Positions 28,566-37,925 of a stretch of 64,000 bases of DNA are shown one piece after another. Source of the DNA: Schizochytrium sp. CCTCC M209059. Taxonomy: Eukaryota > Sar > Bigyra > Thraustochytrida > Thraustochytriidae. The notes beneath the pieces were generated by a model. It did not search any database, had not been told where the DNA came from, and saw only the letters and a program-made list of their open reading frames with translations. A program made the translations under genes and the position numbers. Position 1 is the first letter of the stretch. Every line of letters starts with the position of its first letter. The stretch is from the NCBI GenBank assembly GCA_000818945.1, contig KN805370.1, forward strand, positions 1 to 64,000, given 5' to 3'.

Positions 28566-30268
28566 ATAGAGAGCTAGAGACTTATATTATCACGATGGTG
28601 ATTGTTCGTTGCATTTTGCAGGGTCGCTGGCAATCTTGTCTTGTCTCTCTCTCTTGGCTTGCTTACTTTCAATTAATTGCATGTAAACGCGCAAGTGTAC
28701 GTTCAAACACTGTGTGGCTGAGTCAGTTTCAAGATTAGATTGCAATGCTGCATCGCTCAATTCAACGCATTCGAAAATTACGTTGCGTCTTCTGGCTCTT
28801 TTTGCATCACAGACGGTCATTGTGACGACGGTAGCGCGTCAGTCCTCCTTTCGAAACAAAAAAAAACCGTGAGAGCTTTCAATAGCACGAAACGACCCCC
28901 AAACTGATTCAAACTCCTCTAAACTTTGCAACTAGACCTCAGCAAACATAATAAGCTAAAAATGAGCATTAATTCTGTTCTAGGGTGCCATGATCGAGCT
29001 GATCAGATCCAGAAGCTCACAGAGGGTCAGCTCGAGATCATCATGATCATATACCTTAACAAAGATCTTTTCCAGCCCATAATTACACTGTGCAGCTTAT
29101 AAATGGATTTTTTGTCTACTCCTCAATAGTTTGAGGGGTTTTCGTACACTTGAATAACTGTTTTTTGTCCATTTTATTAGAATACAACGCAAAGCTCAAA
29201 CCGCATTCTGAAAAAAGACTTCAATTTTATTGAGGTATTAATACAATATTCTGACAAATTATTCGTATTGTTCAAAACAATAATTTAAAATCATTATTTA
29301 AAAGTCTTGTTATACGAAATAAATTTCGAAAGAATTATTTTTTACAAATTATGGTATAAAATTGATTATAATGTCTATTATAAATGAAAAATTGTACATT
29401 TCCGTCGCATTGCGGACCAGAGTACGGAGAGCATTTCATAAAATCTCGCTCAAGCGCATGCAAGAGATTCATAATTAGTTTGTCAGAAGGACAGAATGGC
29501 AGTAAAAGAAAGGGTGGCTGGGTATTATTTTGAAAATCTATTCTGTTCATTCTCAATATGCACGATATTCGGGAGGATTGCTTGACTTTAAGTAAAAAGG
29601 GAAACTAGAATTTCTGAAGAGTTGATTGTTCTCTAGACTCGTAGCTGTTGCTTGCTTGATTTCATTTTACAACGTGCGAGAAGTATAGGTAATATTCTCT
29701 CGAAAACCCTCGAGATGGGCGATCGGAATGGAATGGAATAGCTGGCTGAGCAACCAACATTCGGCATACTCTCACGCTCTGGCCTGTACTTGAACATACT
29801 TATTTATCTGCTGCTAATACCTAATTAATCTGTCGCTGAGAATGAATGCAGACCACCATTGCTCGACGCCTTCTTTCTTTCTTTAGATCCCAATGAACAA
29901 GAAAGACTGTTTGTGTCAAACAAAAGAATGAAATGATTTCCTTATTCGCTCTTTGCTTTCTACTTTCAGGAATCGCACCAACAAGCTGCGCCCCAGTCTA
30001 TCTAACTTATAAAGAAAGAATAAGCCTGGGCTTGTACTATACGAACGCTCGTCATTGCTTCTCTCTCTTTCACGCTCGTTTTCTCGCAGATCTTCCTTCT
30101 TCTCTCGTTCCCATGGGTTTGTTTTGTTTGTTTATTTGTTTGTTTGTTGCGCCTTTGGAATTTGCGAGCCTTGATAAAAAGATTTTTTGTTTGTTTCTTC
30201 TCCCTTTGGTTTCTGTCAAATTGGAGACCTCGCCGGACCAGCAGCAATTGCGCGAGAAGTTAGCCGCG
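28566..30268. other. Intergenic region containing an AT-rich island
   Basis: About 28850-29900 is far richer in A and T than the rest of the window, most strongly 29060-29400. It has an imperfect inverted repeat (GATCGAGCTGATC near 28992, partner GGTCAGCTCGAGATC near 29026) and a CCTCAA/TTGAGG hairpin (29121-29136). The only frame is a 71-residue one on the minus strand (ATG 29550), which I do not trust. The last 300 bp before the ZIP gene are TTTG-rich (30117-30200) and form its likely leader. ATGs there, for example 29933, are in frame with ZIP. Confidence 0.65.
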
Positions 30269-31750
30269 ATGGCAGGGGCTCGAGGTGGTGCAACAAGGGC
30301 GGCGGGGCGAGTGCTCTTTGCGCTAGCAGTCTTATTCGTGGTCACGCTAACATGGACCCCCAAGGTTGCAGGCGATGCATCATCACCTGCAACCGTTGTT
30401 GCATCCTCGTCTTCGGTTGACGACGAACGCAATGCAGGGCCCCGCGGGGACGCACACGCGCATGGCGAGGCGATCGATACACATGCGCATGGCCATGCCC
30501 ACGGCCACGAAGAGCATTCGCACGCCGCTCACGCTTCCTCTACCTCTATGCAAAAGGACCACGAACACACGCACTCGCACCAAGAGCACTCGCGTGAACA
30601 ACAGCAACATTCGCACTCGCACGGTCATCATGGGGATGATGGAGGGCACAGTCATGGTCATGGTCATGGGTATGGGCATAAACATGATCATAATCATGGA
30701 CATGGACACGGACATGGACACGATGACCAGGGGAAAAAATCGCTTCAAGATTCTTTGCAACGCGGCCTCGCGTACGCCCACGAGGAGCTAGCACATCATT
30801 CGCTAGCCACCAAGGCAATTGGGGCGACGCTCTTGGTGACATTTGGAGGGAACGCAGTAATTTTACTGTTTCTCAAGCTTGAACTGTCCAAGTCACAGCT
30901 CAACGTGATGGTTGCTTTTGCCGTCGGTGGCTTGCTCGGCGATGTGTTTTTGCACCTTCTCCCGCATGCGTTAGAGTCTCATGGTCAACACGGGCATGCG
31001 CAGGATCATGGTCACGGCCATGGCCACGGAGACGATGCTCAAGGTCACGAGGAACATGGCCACGAGCATGACTTGACTGTGGGCCTGGCGGTGCTTGCTG
31101 GGATTCTTTGCTTCTTCGTGGTGGAGAAGCTCCTTCGTGTCGCTGGAGGCAGTGGGACCCACGGGCATGCGCATCATAGTCATGATCACTTGGTTGCGCG
31201 CAAGAAAAAGGATGATGATGCAGACCTTGGCGCTGAAAATGCCACGAGCGCGGGCGCAGCAGCGGCGCATGGACCCCCGTTGATCCTTGGTCTGCGGCCC
31301 GGTGCGATCCTAAACATGGTTGCGGACACAGTGCACAACTTTACAGATGGAATGGCGTTGGCTGCCGCTTTTCAGGCGAGTGATGCAATTGGGCTGACCA
31401 TGACGATTGCCGTCTTGGTGCACGAGGTTCCGCATGAAGTGGGCGATTTTTCGGTCTTGGTGTCCCAAGGTCTCTCCAAGTGGGGCGCCCTTCGCGCTCA
31501 GTTTGTCTCGGCCTTGGGTGCTCTGGCCGGCTGTGGCTTCGGTCTCGCAGTGAGCTCCTCGCAGCCTGCAGCAATTTTGTCTTTTACTGCGGGCGGCTTC
31601 ATTTATATTGCGCTCGTGTCCATTGTGCCAGAGCTTCTCGAGGAACCTGCCACGGTCTCGAACACCATTTTGCAGACATTGGCGGCTTGCTGTGGTATAT
31701 ACATGATGATTGTCATTGCGGATTTGGAGGCTGCCTCGCATGCGCACTAG
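30269..31750 (+). CDS. SLC39A7-like: ZIP zinc transporter, KE4/SLC39A7 type
   Basis: The ATG at 30269 (GCGATGG) is preferred. It gives 493 residues and is followed at once by a signal-peptide-like hydrophobic stretch; an in-frame ATG at 29933 would add 112 unlikely residues. A very His-rich loop fills about 65-155, with a second near 240-300 (HGHGHGD-type), as in LIV-1 ZIPs. HNFTDGMA (near 355) and HEVPHEVGD (near 385) are the TM4 and TM5 metal-site motifs of the ZIP family, and this HEVPHEVGD form is typical of the KE4/Catsup branch. These proteins move Zn2+ from the ER or Golgi lumen to the cytosol. The C-terminal hydrophobic helices follow. The last codons belong to the repeat unit starting at 31731. 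Confidence 0.93.
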   Translation: MAGARGGATRAAGRVLFALAVLFVVTLTWTPKVAGDASSPATVVASSSSVDDERNAGPRGDAHAHGEAIDTHAHGHAHGHEEHSHAAHASSTSMQKDHEHTHSHQEHSREQQQHSHSHGHHGDDGGHSHGHGHGYGHKHDHNHGHGHGHGHDDQGKKSLQDSLQRGLAYAHEELAHHSLATKAIGATLLVTFGGNAVILLFLKLELSKSQLNVMVAFAVGGLLGDVFLHLLPHALESHGQHGHAQDHGHGHGHGDDAQGHEEHGHEHDLTVGLAVLAGILCFFVVEKLLRVAGGSGTHGHAHHSHDHLVARKKKDDDADLGAENATSAGAAAAHGPPLILGLRPGAILNMVADTVHNFTDGMALAAAFQASDAIGLTMTIAVLVHEVPHEVGDFSVLVSQGLSKWGALRAQFVSALGALAGCGFGLAVSSSQPAAILSFTAGGFIYIALVSIVPELLEEPATVSNTILQTLAACCGIYMMIVIADLEAASHAH

Positions 31751-32260
31751 CTAATCGATTTGATTGGTACTAAGAACATAAATTGACAACAAATTTCTTG
31801 ACCGCTCTCGGGTATTCTGTGTTGATGCTCACCATCTTGCGAATTGACTTTTTTTTGTTGGTCATCTGCCTCGCAGGTGCTCCGGTTGTACATGGATTAA
31901 TCAATAAGATTGGCGAAGGGTCGAAACAATACAATTTGATTGCTCTCAGGATCTTGATGATGATGCTCACCATCCTGCGAATTGACTTTTTTTTGGGTCA
32001 TCTGCCTCGCAGGTGCTCCGGTTGTACATGGATTAATCGATTTGATTCGCAAGAAGTACTAAGAACACAATTTGAAAACAAAATTATTGGTCGCTCTCAG
32101 GTATTTGTTTGATGATGATGCTCACCATCCTGCGAATCGACTTTTTTTGTCATCTGCCTCGCATGCGCGCACCGTTTGTACATGGATCAATTGACATTAT
32201 TGGCGGCGAGTGGTCCAAACGAAACGATCTGACAAAGATTCCTGCTCGCTCTTGCGCTGA
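31731..32260. repeat. Tandem ~135-150 bp repeats seeded from the ZIP 3' end
   Basis: The string CTGCCTCGCA recurs at 31731, 31866, 32002 and 32154 (spacing 135, 136 and 152 bp). Each unit also carries GATGCTCACCATC, TGCGAAT[TC]GACTTTTTT and a CATGGATTAATC-like block; the last copy is partial. The first copy includes the final ZIP codons and stop, so the array grew from the gene's 3' end. Confidence 0.9.
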
Positions 32261-33356
32261 TTCCTAGGGTACTGATGCTTGCTTGTCCAAGGGCCTCACG
32301 GCGACGCCGACCGTCCCGCTGCCCCCGTCTCTCCACCGCCTCTCTGCTCCGCGTGATCTGTGCATAAGCGTCATTTGCACCGACGGGGAGTGGGTCGGTC
32401 GGAGGCCCCTCGGAGGCGGGTTCCAGGATGTAGCGTCTGCCTGTGAGCGGCCCCCCAGCTGCAGCTGCCTGTGAGGCAAGCACGGCAGCAGTCTCACCCG
32501 ACTCCTCGAGATCTCCGCAGCAGATGTTTGCAGCTGCAGATGTTTGCAGCTGCAGATGTTTGCAGCTGCAGATGTTTGCAGCTGCAGATGTTTGCAGCTG
32601 CAGCAGCAGTAGCAGATGTTTTCCACGTCTTCGTCGAGCGGAAGAGCAGCGAATGGCGTGCCTGCTGGGCGTCATAACGGGCGGGGACCCACCTGATCGA
32701 TGCATCCTACGCCGCTCTCAGAGGGATGCATGGCTGAATGAATGAATGGATGGATGGATTCCTCGAAAAAGCGCGCTCGGCTGGCCTCCTGTCTAGAAGA
32801 GCTCGCCTGCGCTCAGGCTGCCGCAGTCGGAGGGCCTCTCCTCCCTCCCCTCCCCTCCCCTCCCTCCCAGCCCCTCCCAGCCTGGGCTAGGCTGGCTGGC
32901 TGGCTGGCTCCGAACGAACGAACAAGCGAACGAACGAATGAACTGGGATGAACGGAGAACGAACGACCTGAGCCGAGCCGCACTGGCACCGCGCACTGCA
33001 GAGCTTGTGAACCAGAGTCGCCCGCCGGCCACTGCAGCAGCGCAGGCCCGGGGCTCCTCTCTCTCTCTCCTCTGCTCCGTTCTGCTCCGCTCTGCCATAC
33101 TATTAGGCGTGGGAGGCCTACATACGTACATACATGCCAACACGCCTGAGCATCTGCGGTGAAGCTACTCGTGGGCTAGGAAGGAAGGAGGCCCGCACTG
33201 CCGCGGCAGCAGGCGTATAGACGCAGACGAGACACAGGGAGCAGAGGAGAGAGAGAGAGGACAGGCGCGGAAGGCGCGGAAGGCGAGTACGCAGCGAGAC
33301 AGACGCAGCAGATCGAGAAGAGCGAGCGAGCGAGCCCGAGGCCGCAGCAGAGCAGC

Positions 33357-33389
<33 letters not shown>

Positions 33390-33457
33390 GCGGCGGCGGC
33401 AGCGGCAGCGGCAGAGAAGAGCGGCGCGCGCGCAGAGAGAGAGGAGGGTCGAGCAGG
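32261..33457. other. Intergenic region, repeat-rich
   Basis: It contains the 16-bp minisatellite at 32524-32603, ATGA/ATGG steps (32733-32758), CCTCC and GGCT runs (32840-32910), ACGAAC-type repeats near 32918-32970, GAGA (33238-33260) and a CAG-then-CGG run (about 33352-33405). The last is the probable leader of ISD11. A minus-strand open frame across 32187-32705 is partly made by the minisatellite and is not called. Confidence 0.55.
32524..32603. repeat. Five perfect 16-bp minisatellite units
   Basis: ATGTTTGCAGCTGCAG is repeated five times without change. Each unit contains the palindrome GCAGCTGC, so adjacent units can pair. It lies in non-coding DNA between the ZIP and ISD11 genes. Confidence 0.97.
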
Positions 33458-33793
33458 ATGGCGGCGAGCTTGGGATCGGCGGGGGGGGCCGCGGTCCGCG
33501 GACTGGCGGCGGCCGCGGCGGAGGGCGGCAACGCGGCGGAGGCGAGGTCGCTGTACAGGCGGTTCCTGCGCGCCGCCAACGGCTTTGGCGACTACAACCT
33601 GCGCGAGTACACCAAGAGGCGCGCAGGAGAGGAATTCCGCGCGCACGCCGACGCGCCCTCGGATAAGATCGCGACGCTCCTTACCCGCGGAGTCAACGAG
33701 CTCGAGGTCATTGAGCGCCAGGCGGCCATCTCCAAGCTCTTCAAGCACGTGAACTCCGTGATGGATCTCCCCTCGAAGAAGCGCATGGAGTAG
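33458..33793 (+). CDS. ISD11: ISD11/LYRM4, LYR-motif subunit of the cysteine desulfurase complex
   Basis: The ATG at 33458 (G at -3, G at +4) gives 111 residues. After an Ala/Gly-rich N-terminal extension of about 27 residues comes the LYR motif (Leu32-Tyr33-Arg34), then FLRAANGFGDYNLREYTKRR, close to ISD11 in spacing and in the paired Tyr residues, and a final helix around LGVI-like NELEVIERQAAISKLF. ISD11 binds mitochondrial Nfs1 with acyl carrier protein and stabilises it for Fe-S cluster assembly. The N-terminal extension could act as a matrix-targeting segment but has few basic residues. The 5' leader holds CAG and CGG repeats. It converges with the CHMP2 gene. Confidence 0.9.
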   Translation: MAASLGSAGGAAVRGLAAAAAEGGNAAEARSLYRRFLRAANGFGDYNLREYTKRRAGEEFRAHADAPSDKIATLLTRGVNELEVIERQAAISKLFKHVNSVMDLPSKKRME

Positions 33794-34701
33794 GAATGCG
33801 AACCCCATTTCCCCCCCACTCTCCCTACCCACCCAATCCCCCTTCAAGTGTTTGGTCCCTTTGTGCCCGACCCAACCATTAAATCGCTTTTGGCTGGCCT
33901 CTCATAGCCGAACAGGTCGCCACCCGCTCGGCTGCTATGTCTGCCAGCCTATCTACTTCCCGTAATGGTGGTGATGATGATGATGATGATGATGATAAGT
34001 TGTCCTTGCAAGTGGGCAAGAAAGTCCCCGCCAAGCAAGTATCTGCCAAGCGATGGAGCTTCCTCTTCTCTCATTTATTACCATCTTTTCCCCAACCAAG
34101 TCTTCTATCCCCTAGAGACGTTCGTTTTCTCGCATTATGCCTTTCATCCAAGTGCCTTTTTGCGCGCGCGAGCGGCCCATAGTCTCGTAAAGAAAAGATA
34201 AAGAAAAGAAAAAAAGGTCTCACTCAATCAAGGTAAGGCTTATGTCATCATTCTGCCTCGTCATCGCGTTTCCTCTCGAGGACTTGCGAAAACCCGAACG
34301 AAACAGGCGTCCATCCGCAAAAGAGATGGCTAAAAGCTGTTCTCTGATCGTCGCCAAACACAGCGACGTTGTCTTGCCCGAACGAAAATGGTTGCAGAAA
34401 ACAATCGTTGCCAGCGGGAACGAAAAAAGACAAGGTGAGGCAGCGCTCTGTGATAGCCTGTAGCCCCCCTTTTTCAAATCAAAGCAAGGAGAGCTACGCT
34501 GATCGCAATGACAAAGTAGAGAAGAGTTTTGTTGCACGCACCACGCTTGATACTTGGACGCGAAAATGAGGAATGAAAAAGAAGAAGAAGAAGAAGAAGA
34601 AGAAGAAGAATGGAAAAGAACAGGGTGGGTGTGTATGTGTGAAAAGGCGTTGAGAGCCCGCGTCTGACGCGCGCAGACCCTTGCGCTCGCGGAGCCGATA
34701 A
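33794..34701. other. Convergent intergenic region with GAT and GAA microsatellites
   Basis: It lies between the ISD11 stop and the CHMP2 stop. A GAT run (33970-33997) and a GAA run (34580-34610) stand out. No convincing gene is seen; both 3' untranslated regions are expected here. Confidence 0.6.
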
Positions 34702-35361
34702 TCAGGTTCCGCGACGAAGGTTGTTGAGTCGCGCCTCGAGGTCGCTGACCGCGGCGTCCTCCTCGGCTTCGGCGCTGACCATGGCGGGTTGCTTCTCCTG
34801 AGCGGCGCTCTCCCGCACGGGCTGTTGCGGGGCAGACTGGAGATCGTCGTGCATGGTGACGCCGATTTCGTCGAGAACCTGGTTCACGATGGCGTCCTCC
34901 TCCTCCTCGTCAGCCTCGTCAAAGGCGTCGTCCATGACATCGTTCATCATCTCTTCCGTGAGGCCAACCTTTTCGTTCTCCATTTCGAACTCGCGCACCA
35001 TCTTGCTAAGGCTGGCAGCATTCATCTTCTTGTTCATGCGCTTCATTTGCTTGGTCATCTTGCCCATGGCCAGGCCCATTTCGTGCTGTGTCTTGATGGT
35101 CTGCATCTTGAGCGAGAGACTCTGCAGGTTGCTGCGCATGACGTGGAATTTGGAAATGTACTGTTTGGTGCGCACGAGGTCCTTGGCCATGACGCGCACG
35201 GCCTGCATCTCGCCCTTGGCCGCCAGCTTCTTGATGTCGCGTTCCAGCTTGGCCTGCTCGCGCTCCAGCGCCGCGCGCTCGCGGTCCATCTCGCGGACGG
35301 CGCGGTTGATGACACGCTTGTTCGCGCGCATCTGCTCCTGCAGCGTCATGCGGTTCCCCAT
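34702..35361 (-). CDS. VPS2: ESCRT-III subunit Vps2/CHMP2
   Basis: The ATG at 35361 (AAGATGG) gives 219 residues, matching the family length of about 220. The frame is open upstream to 35727 without ATG, so the longer reading is not used. The basic N-terminal helix pair contains NRAVREMDRERAALE and the conserved VRVMAKDLVRTKQYISKF. The acidic C-terminal half has EEMMNDVMDDAFDEADEEEED, and the last residues DLEARLNNLRR form a MIM1 helix that binds the MIT domain of Vps4. These are Vps2/CHMP2A hallmarks. The protein polymerises with Vps24 and Snf7 on endosomal and other membranes for scission and is then removed by Vps4. No odd features except a GC-rich leader. Confidence 0.95.
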   Translation of the reverse strand: MGNRMTLQEQMRANKRVINRAVREMDRERAALEREQAKLERDIKKLAAKGEMQAVRVMAKDLVRTKQYISKFHVMRSNLQSLSLKMQTIKTQHEMGLAMGKMTKQMKRMNKKMNAASLSKMVREFEMENEKVGLTEEMMNDVMDDAFDEADEEEEDAIVNQVLDEIGVTMHDDLQSAPQQPVRESAAQEKQPAMVSAEAEEDAAVSDLEARLNNLRRGT

Positions 35362-35861
35362 CTTGCCCGCCTCGCCCGCGCGCTGCGCCGCGCCGCGCCG
35401 CGCCGCGCCGCGCCCGCGCGCCCGCCGCTCGCCGCGCTGCAGGCGGCTTGAACTTGGCGAACTTGGCGAAGCAGGCGCGACGCGGGCAGGCAGCGAGGCA
35501 GGCGCAGCAGCGAAGGAAGGAAGCAGGGAGGAAGGGGCGAAGGAAAGGAGCGGAGGAATGAATGAACCGAGGAGGGAGGGAGCCCGAGCGGTAAGCCGCA
35601 GAGGGAGGCGCCGCGCTGCGCTGGGCCGCCTGCTCTTCGCCCGCCGCGGCCGGGGTGCAGGCCGATCTGCCTCTGCCGCAGCGCTCGCGCCGCGGCCCAG
35701 CCAGCCCACGAGCCAGCCAGCCGGCACAGCGCGCGCTCTCTCCTCTCCGCACCCTGCCTGTCCAGCCTGAAGAAGTCCGAGTCCAGCCCGCTCACAGTCT
35801 ACCTAGTAGGGCAAGTGCCAGAAAGCCTCGCGCAACCCAGCCAGCAGGTACGAGCAGTAAG

Positions 35862-35895
<34 letters not shown>

Positions 35896-36282
35896 CGGCC
35901 GGCCGGCTAGAAAGACCAGTTCGCGCACACACATTCACTCTCTCTCTCTCTCTCTCTCTCTCCCTCTCACACACGCACTCCCTCAGACCCACTAGTATCT
36001 TGTGAAGGGCTTTGGAGCCCTGCCTGCCGCTTCTCCGACCTCGGCTTTCTTGCCTGGCTGGCTGGCTGCCTGGCTCACTGGCCGCCAACCCAGCGACCAC
36101 GTGGGGTCAGAGCCATCCAGAGAGAGGATAGATGGACGCCTCGGAATACGACTCACGTCAAATCTTTTGCTAAAATGGTTTGGCCTATTTATGGAGTCAT
36201 ATTTTTCTTTTCTTTTTTCTTCGCACGAAGGCAGAGAGCAACTACGTAGTACCTACGTAGACACACACACACACTCACTCAC
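35362..36282. other. Upstream region of CHMP2 with dense microsatellites
   Basis: GCCGC units (35386-35410), GCAA units (about 35862-35895) followed by CCGG steps, a CT run (35939-35963), GGCT steps (36053-36078) and CA/CACT runs (36261-36288) are present. It should contain the CHMP2 promoter and the PMM 3' untranslated region. No gene is supported. Confidence 0.6.
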
Positions 36283-37289
36283 TCACTCCTTCTTCTCAGA
36301 CAGAAAGAGCTCCGTGCAGATACGCATCGTGTCCTCGTAGGTGGTAACCGAATGGCCAATAGTGCGCGGGTCGTTGAAGATCTCGTAATCGTTGCCGCCC
36401 TCATAGGTCTTGTCGCCAAAAAAGTGAATCTCCTCGTAGCCCTCGTTCTCTACAAACTGCAGGCAGTATGTCTTGTCCCAGCCCTTGGGGAAAACGTCAA
36501 AGGAAATCTGGCCGCCAATCGAAAACTTGAGGTTGAATTTGTCTCCAAACTCCTTGTCCAAGGCCGCCACCATCTTCTCGCGGACCTTGGCCTCCTTGTC
36601 GTAGGCCTCAAAGGCGTTACGCTCCTCGCGGGAGCACTGACGGCCAATGGGCGAAATGTTGAGCATACCCTGGCGGTACTCCACAAAAGTGCCGCGCTTC
36701 ACCGGGCAGTCCACGTCCGCAAGGTACTTGAGGACAAAGTTGAGGAACTCCTTCATCTTGTCTTCGCCAAGGTACTCCACGAAAGACTGCGTGTGAAACA
36801 GCTTGCCAGCCTTGTAGCCCATGAGGCCGTTCTCCGAAAAGCTGTAGTCGTACTCGTCCGTAACGTTGGCGCCGAGTTGCTCTTGCTGCTTGACGAGATC
36901 CGATCCGCCCACGACGCCCACAACAATGTGCTCGCGCAGTTTCTTCATGAAAGCGTCCATCTCCGGCGTGATTTCCTGTGTTTCGTCAACACGTTCAACA
37001 GCGTTTCATTTGCGATTCATTTTCCAAACCCAAGTAAAGTTCGAGCGCGATCGCATGTAATTTCCACGTTTTGGCTTGCTTCGTCAGTCAATCGTTCTTC
37101 TGCCCGTCGACTACTCACCCATATATTAAGCGAGCACGAGCACGAGCTCGTCCGTCCCTCCGTCCGTCGGTCGCTCTTTCCCCTCGCGCGGTAACCCTCG
37201 CGCATCTCGTTTCCACTTACCTTGCGCGCGACGGTCAGGGTGCCGTCAACGTCAAAGAGCGCCAAGATCTTGGTGTTCTTGGTCGTCAT
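36283..37289 (-). CDS. PMM: Phosphomannomutase (PMM2/Sec53), two exons
   Basis: Exon 1 is 37221-37289 (ATG at 37289) and exon 2 is 36283-36975. The intron (36976-37220, 245 bp) begins GTAAGT, ends ACACAG and is phase 0. The joined protein has 253 residues, near the usual 246. Exon 1 ends with the HAD nucleophile motif, [13 protein letters not shown], and exon 2 opens with EITPEMDAF. Further conserved segments are [57 protein letters not shown] and [15 protein letters not shown], all characteristic of eukaryotic PMM. The enzyme converts mannose-6-phosphate to mannose-1-phosphate in the cytosol for GDP-mannose, N-glycan and GPI synthesis. Without splicing, exon 2 alone lacks the catalytic Asp pair. 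Confidence 0.96.
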
Positions 37290-37749
37290 CGTGCTTGCTC
37301 TTCTCTTGCCACTTGCGTGTTGCTGCCGCTGCTGCTGCTCGTTGCTGTTCTGCTGCTGCTGCTCGCTGCTTGCTGCTCGCTGCTGCGTGTCGCGCGCCGC
37401 TTCTCGATGCTGGTTTGGCCCTGCGTCCAACTCTGTCTGGCAGGCTGGCTTGGCTGCCGTGCGCACAACAACATCGCGTGCCCGCTCTTGCGAATCCTGG
37501 GTAGTACAACCCGTAGAGTAGCAGCCAGCTACTGTTTTCCCTAAGTTTCCTCTTCCATGGGGGCCATTGTCGGAGCCCAATCGGCTCCTGTTGGTGGCGA
37601 GAGTCCATTCTCTCACAGCCAAGCTGGCTGCTGCTGGCCGCTGCCGCCGGAGACCGAGTGGACTCGACGAGCGAGTCCGTCTGCCAGGAGTGTGACGGTC
37701 GAGTGAGAACGATTTGCATCTGCCAAGCCGCAGACAAGCAAGTATAAGC

Positions 37750-37780
<31 letters not shown>

Positions 37781-37925
37781 GCTCGTGCCTTGCCTTCCTT
37801 CCTTTACATTACTAGTAGTGGCCGCATCTTTGCGTTTGATCCAAGCACAGCTTTGTGTTTACTAGACACTTATCAAATCTGATCCAGTTTGTCTGCCTGC
37901 CTGACTGCCCTGCCTCTGCCTATTT
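37290..37925. other. PMM upstream region
   Basis: GCT-rich text (37318-37395) forms the likely PMM leader, and a GA run lies at 37751-37781. No gene is seen; the Noc4 3' untranslated region is expected at the low-coordinate end of the neighbour. Confidence 0.5.

Noticed and set aside
29119..29145. Hairpin followed by T-rich DNA resembling a bacterial terminator
   Set aside because: The organism is eukaryotic, the stem is only 6 bp and no gene ends here.
29335..29550. Small minus-strand frame inside the AT-rich island
   Set aside because: Seventy-one residues, no family, low-complexity AT-rich DNA; insufficient support for a gene.
29933..30268. N-terminal extension of the ZIP protein from the ATG at 29933
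   Set aside because: The extension is encoded by TTTG-rich leader DNA, while the ATG at 30269 has a stronger context and is followed by a signal peptide.
32187..32705. Minus-strand frame with repeated Cys/Gln/Leu text
   Set aside because: About a third is the 16-bp minisatellite, and the remainder has no recognisable motif or good start context.
34789..35770. Two plus-strand frames opposite CHMP2
   Set aside because: They are antisense readings of a conserved ESCRT-III gene.
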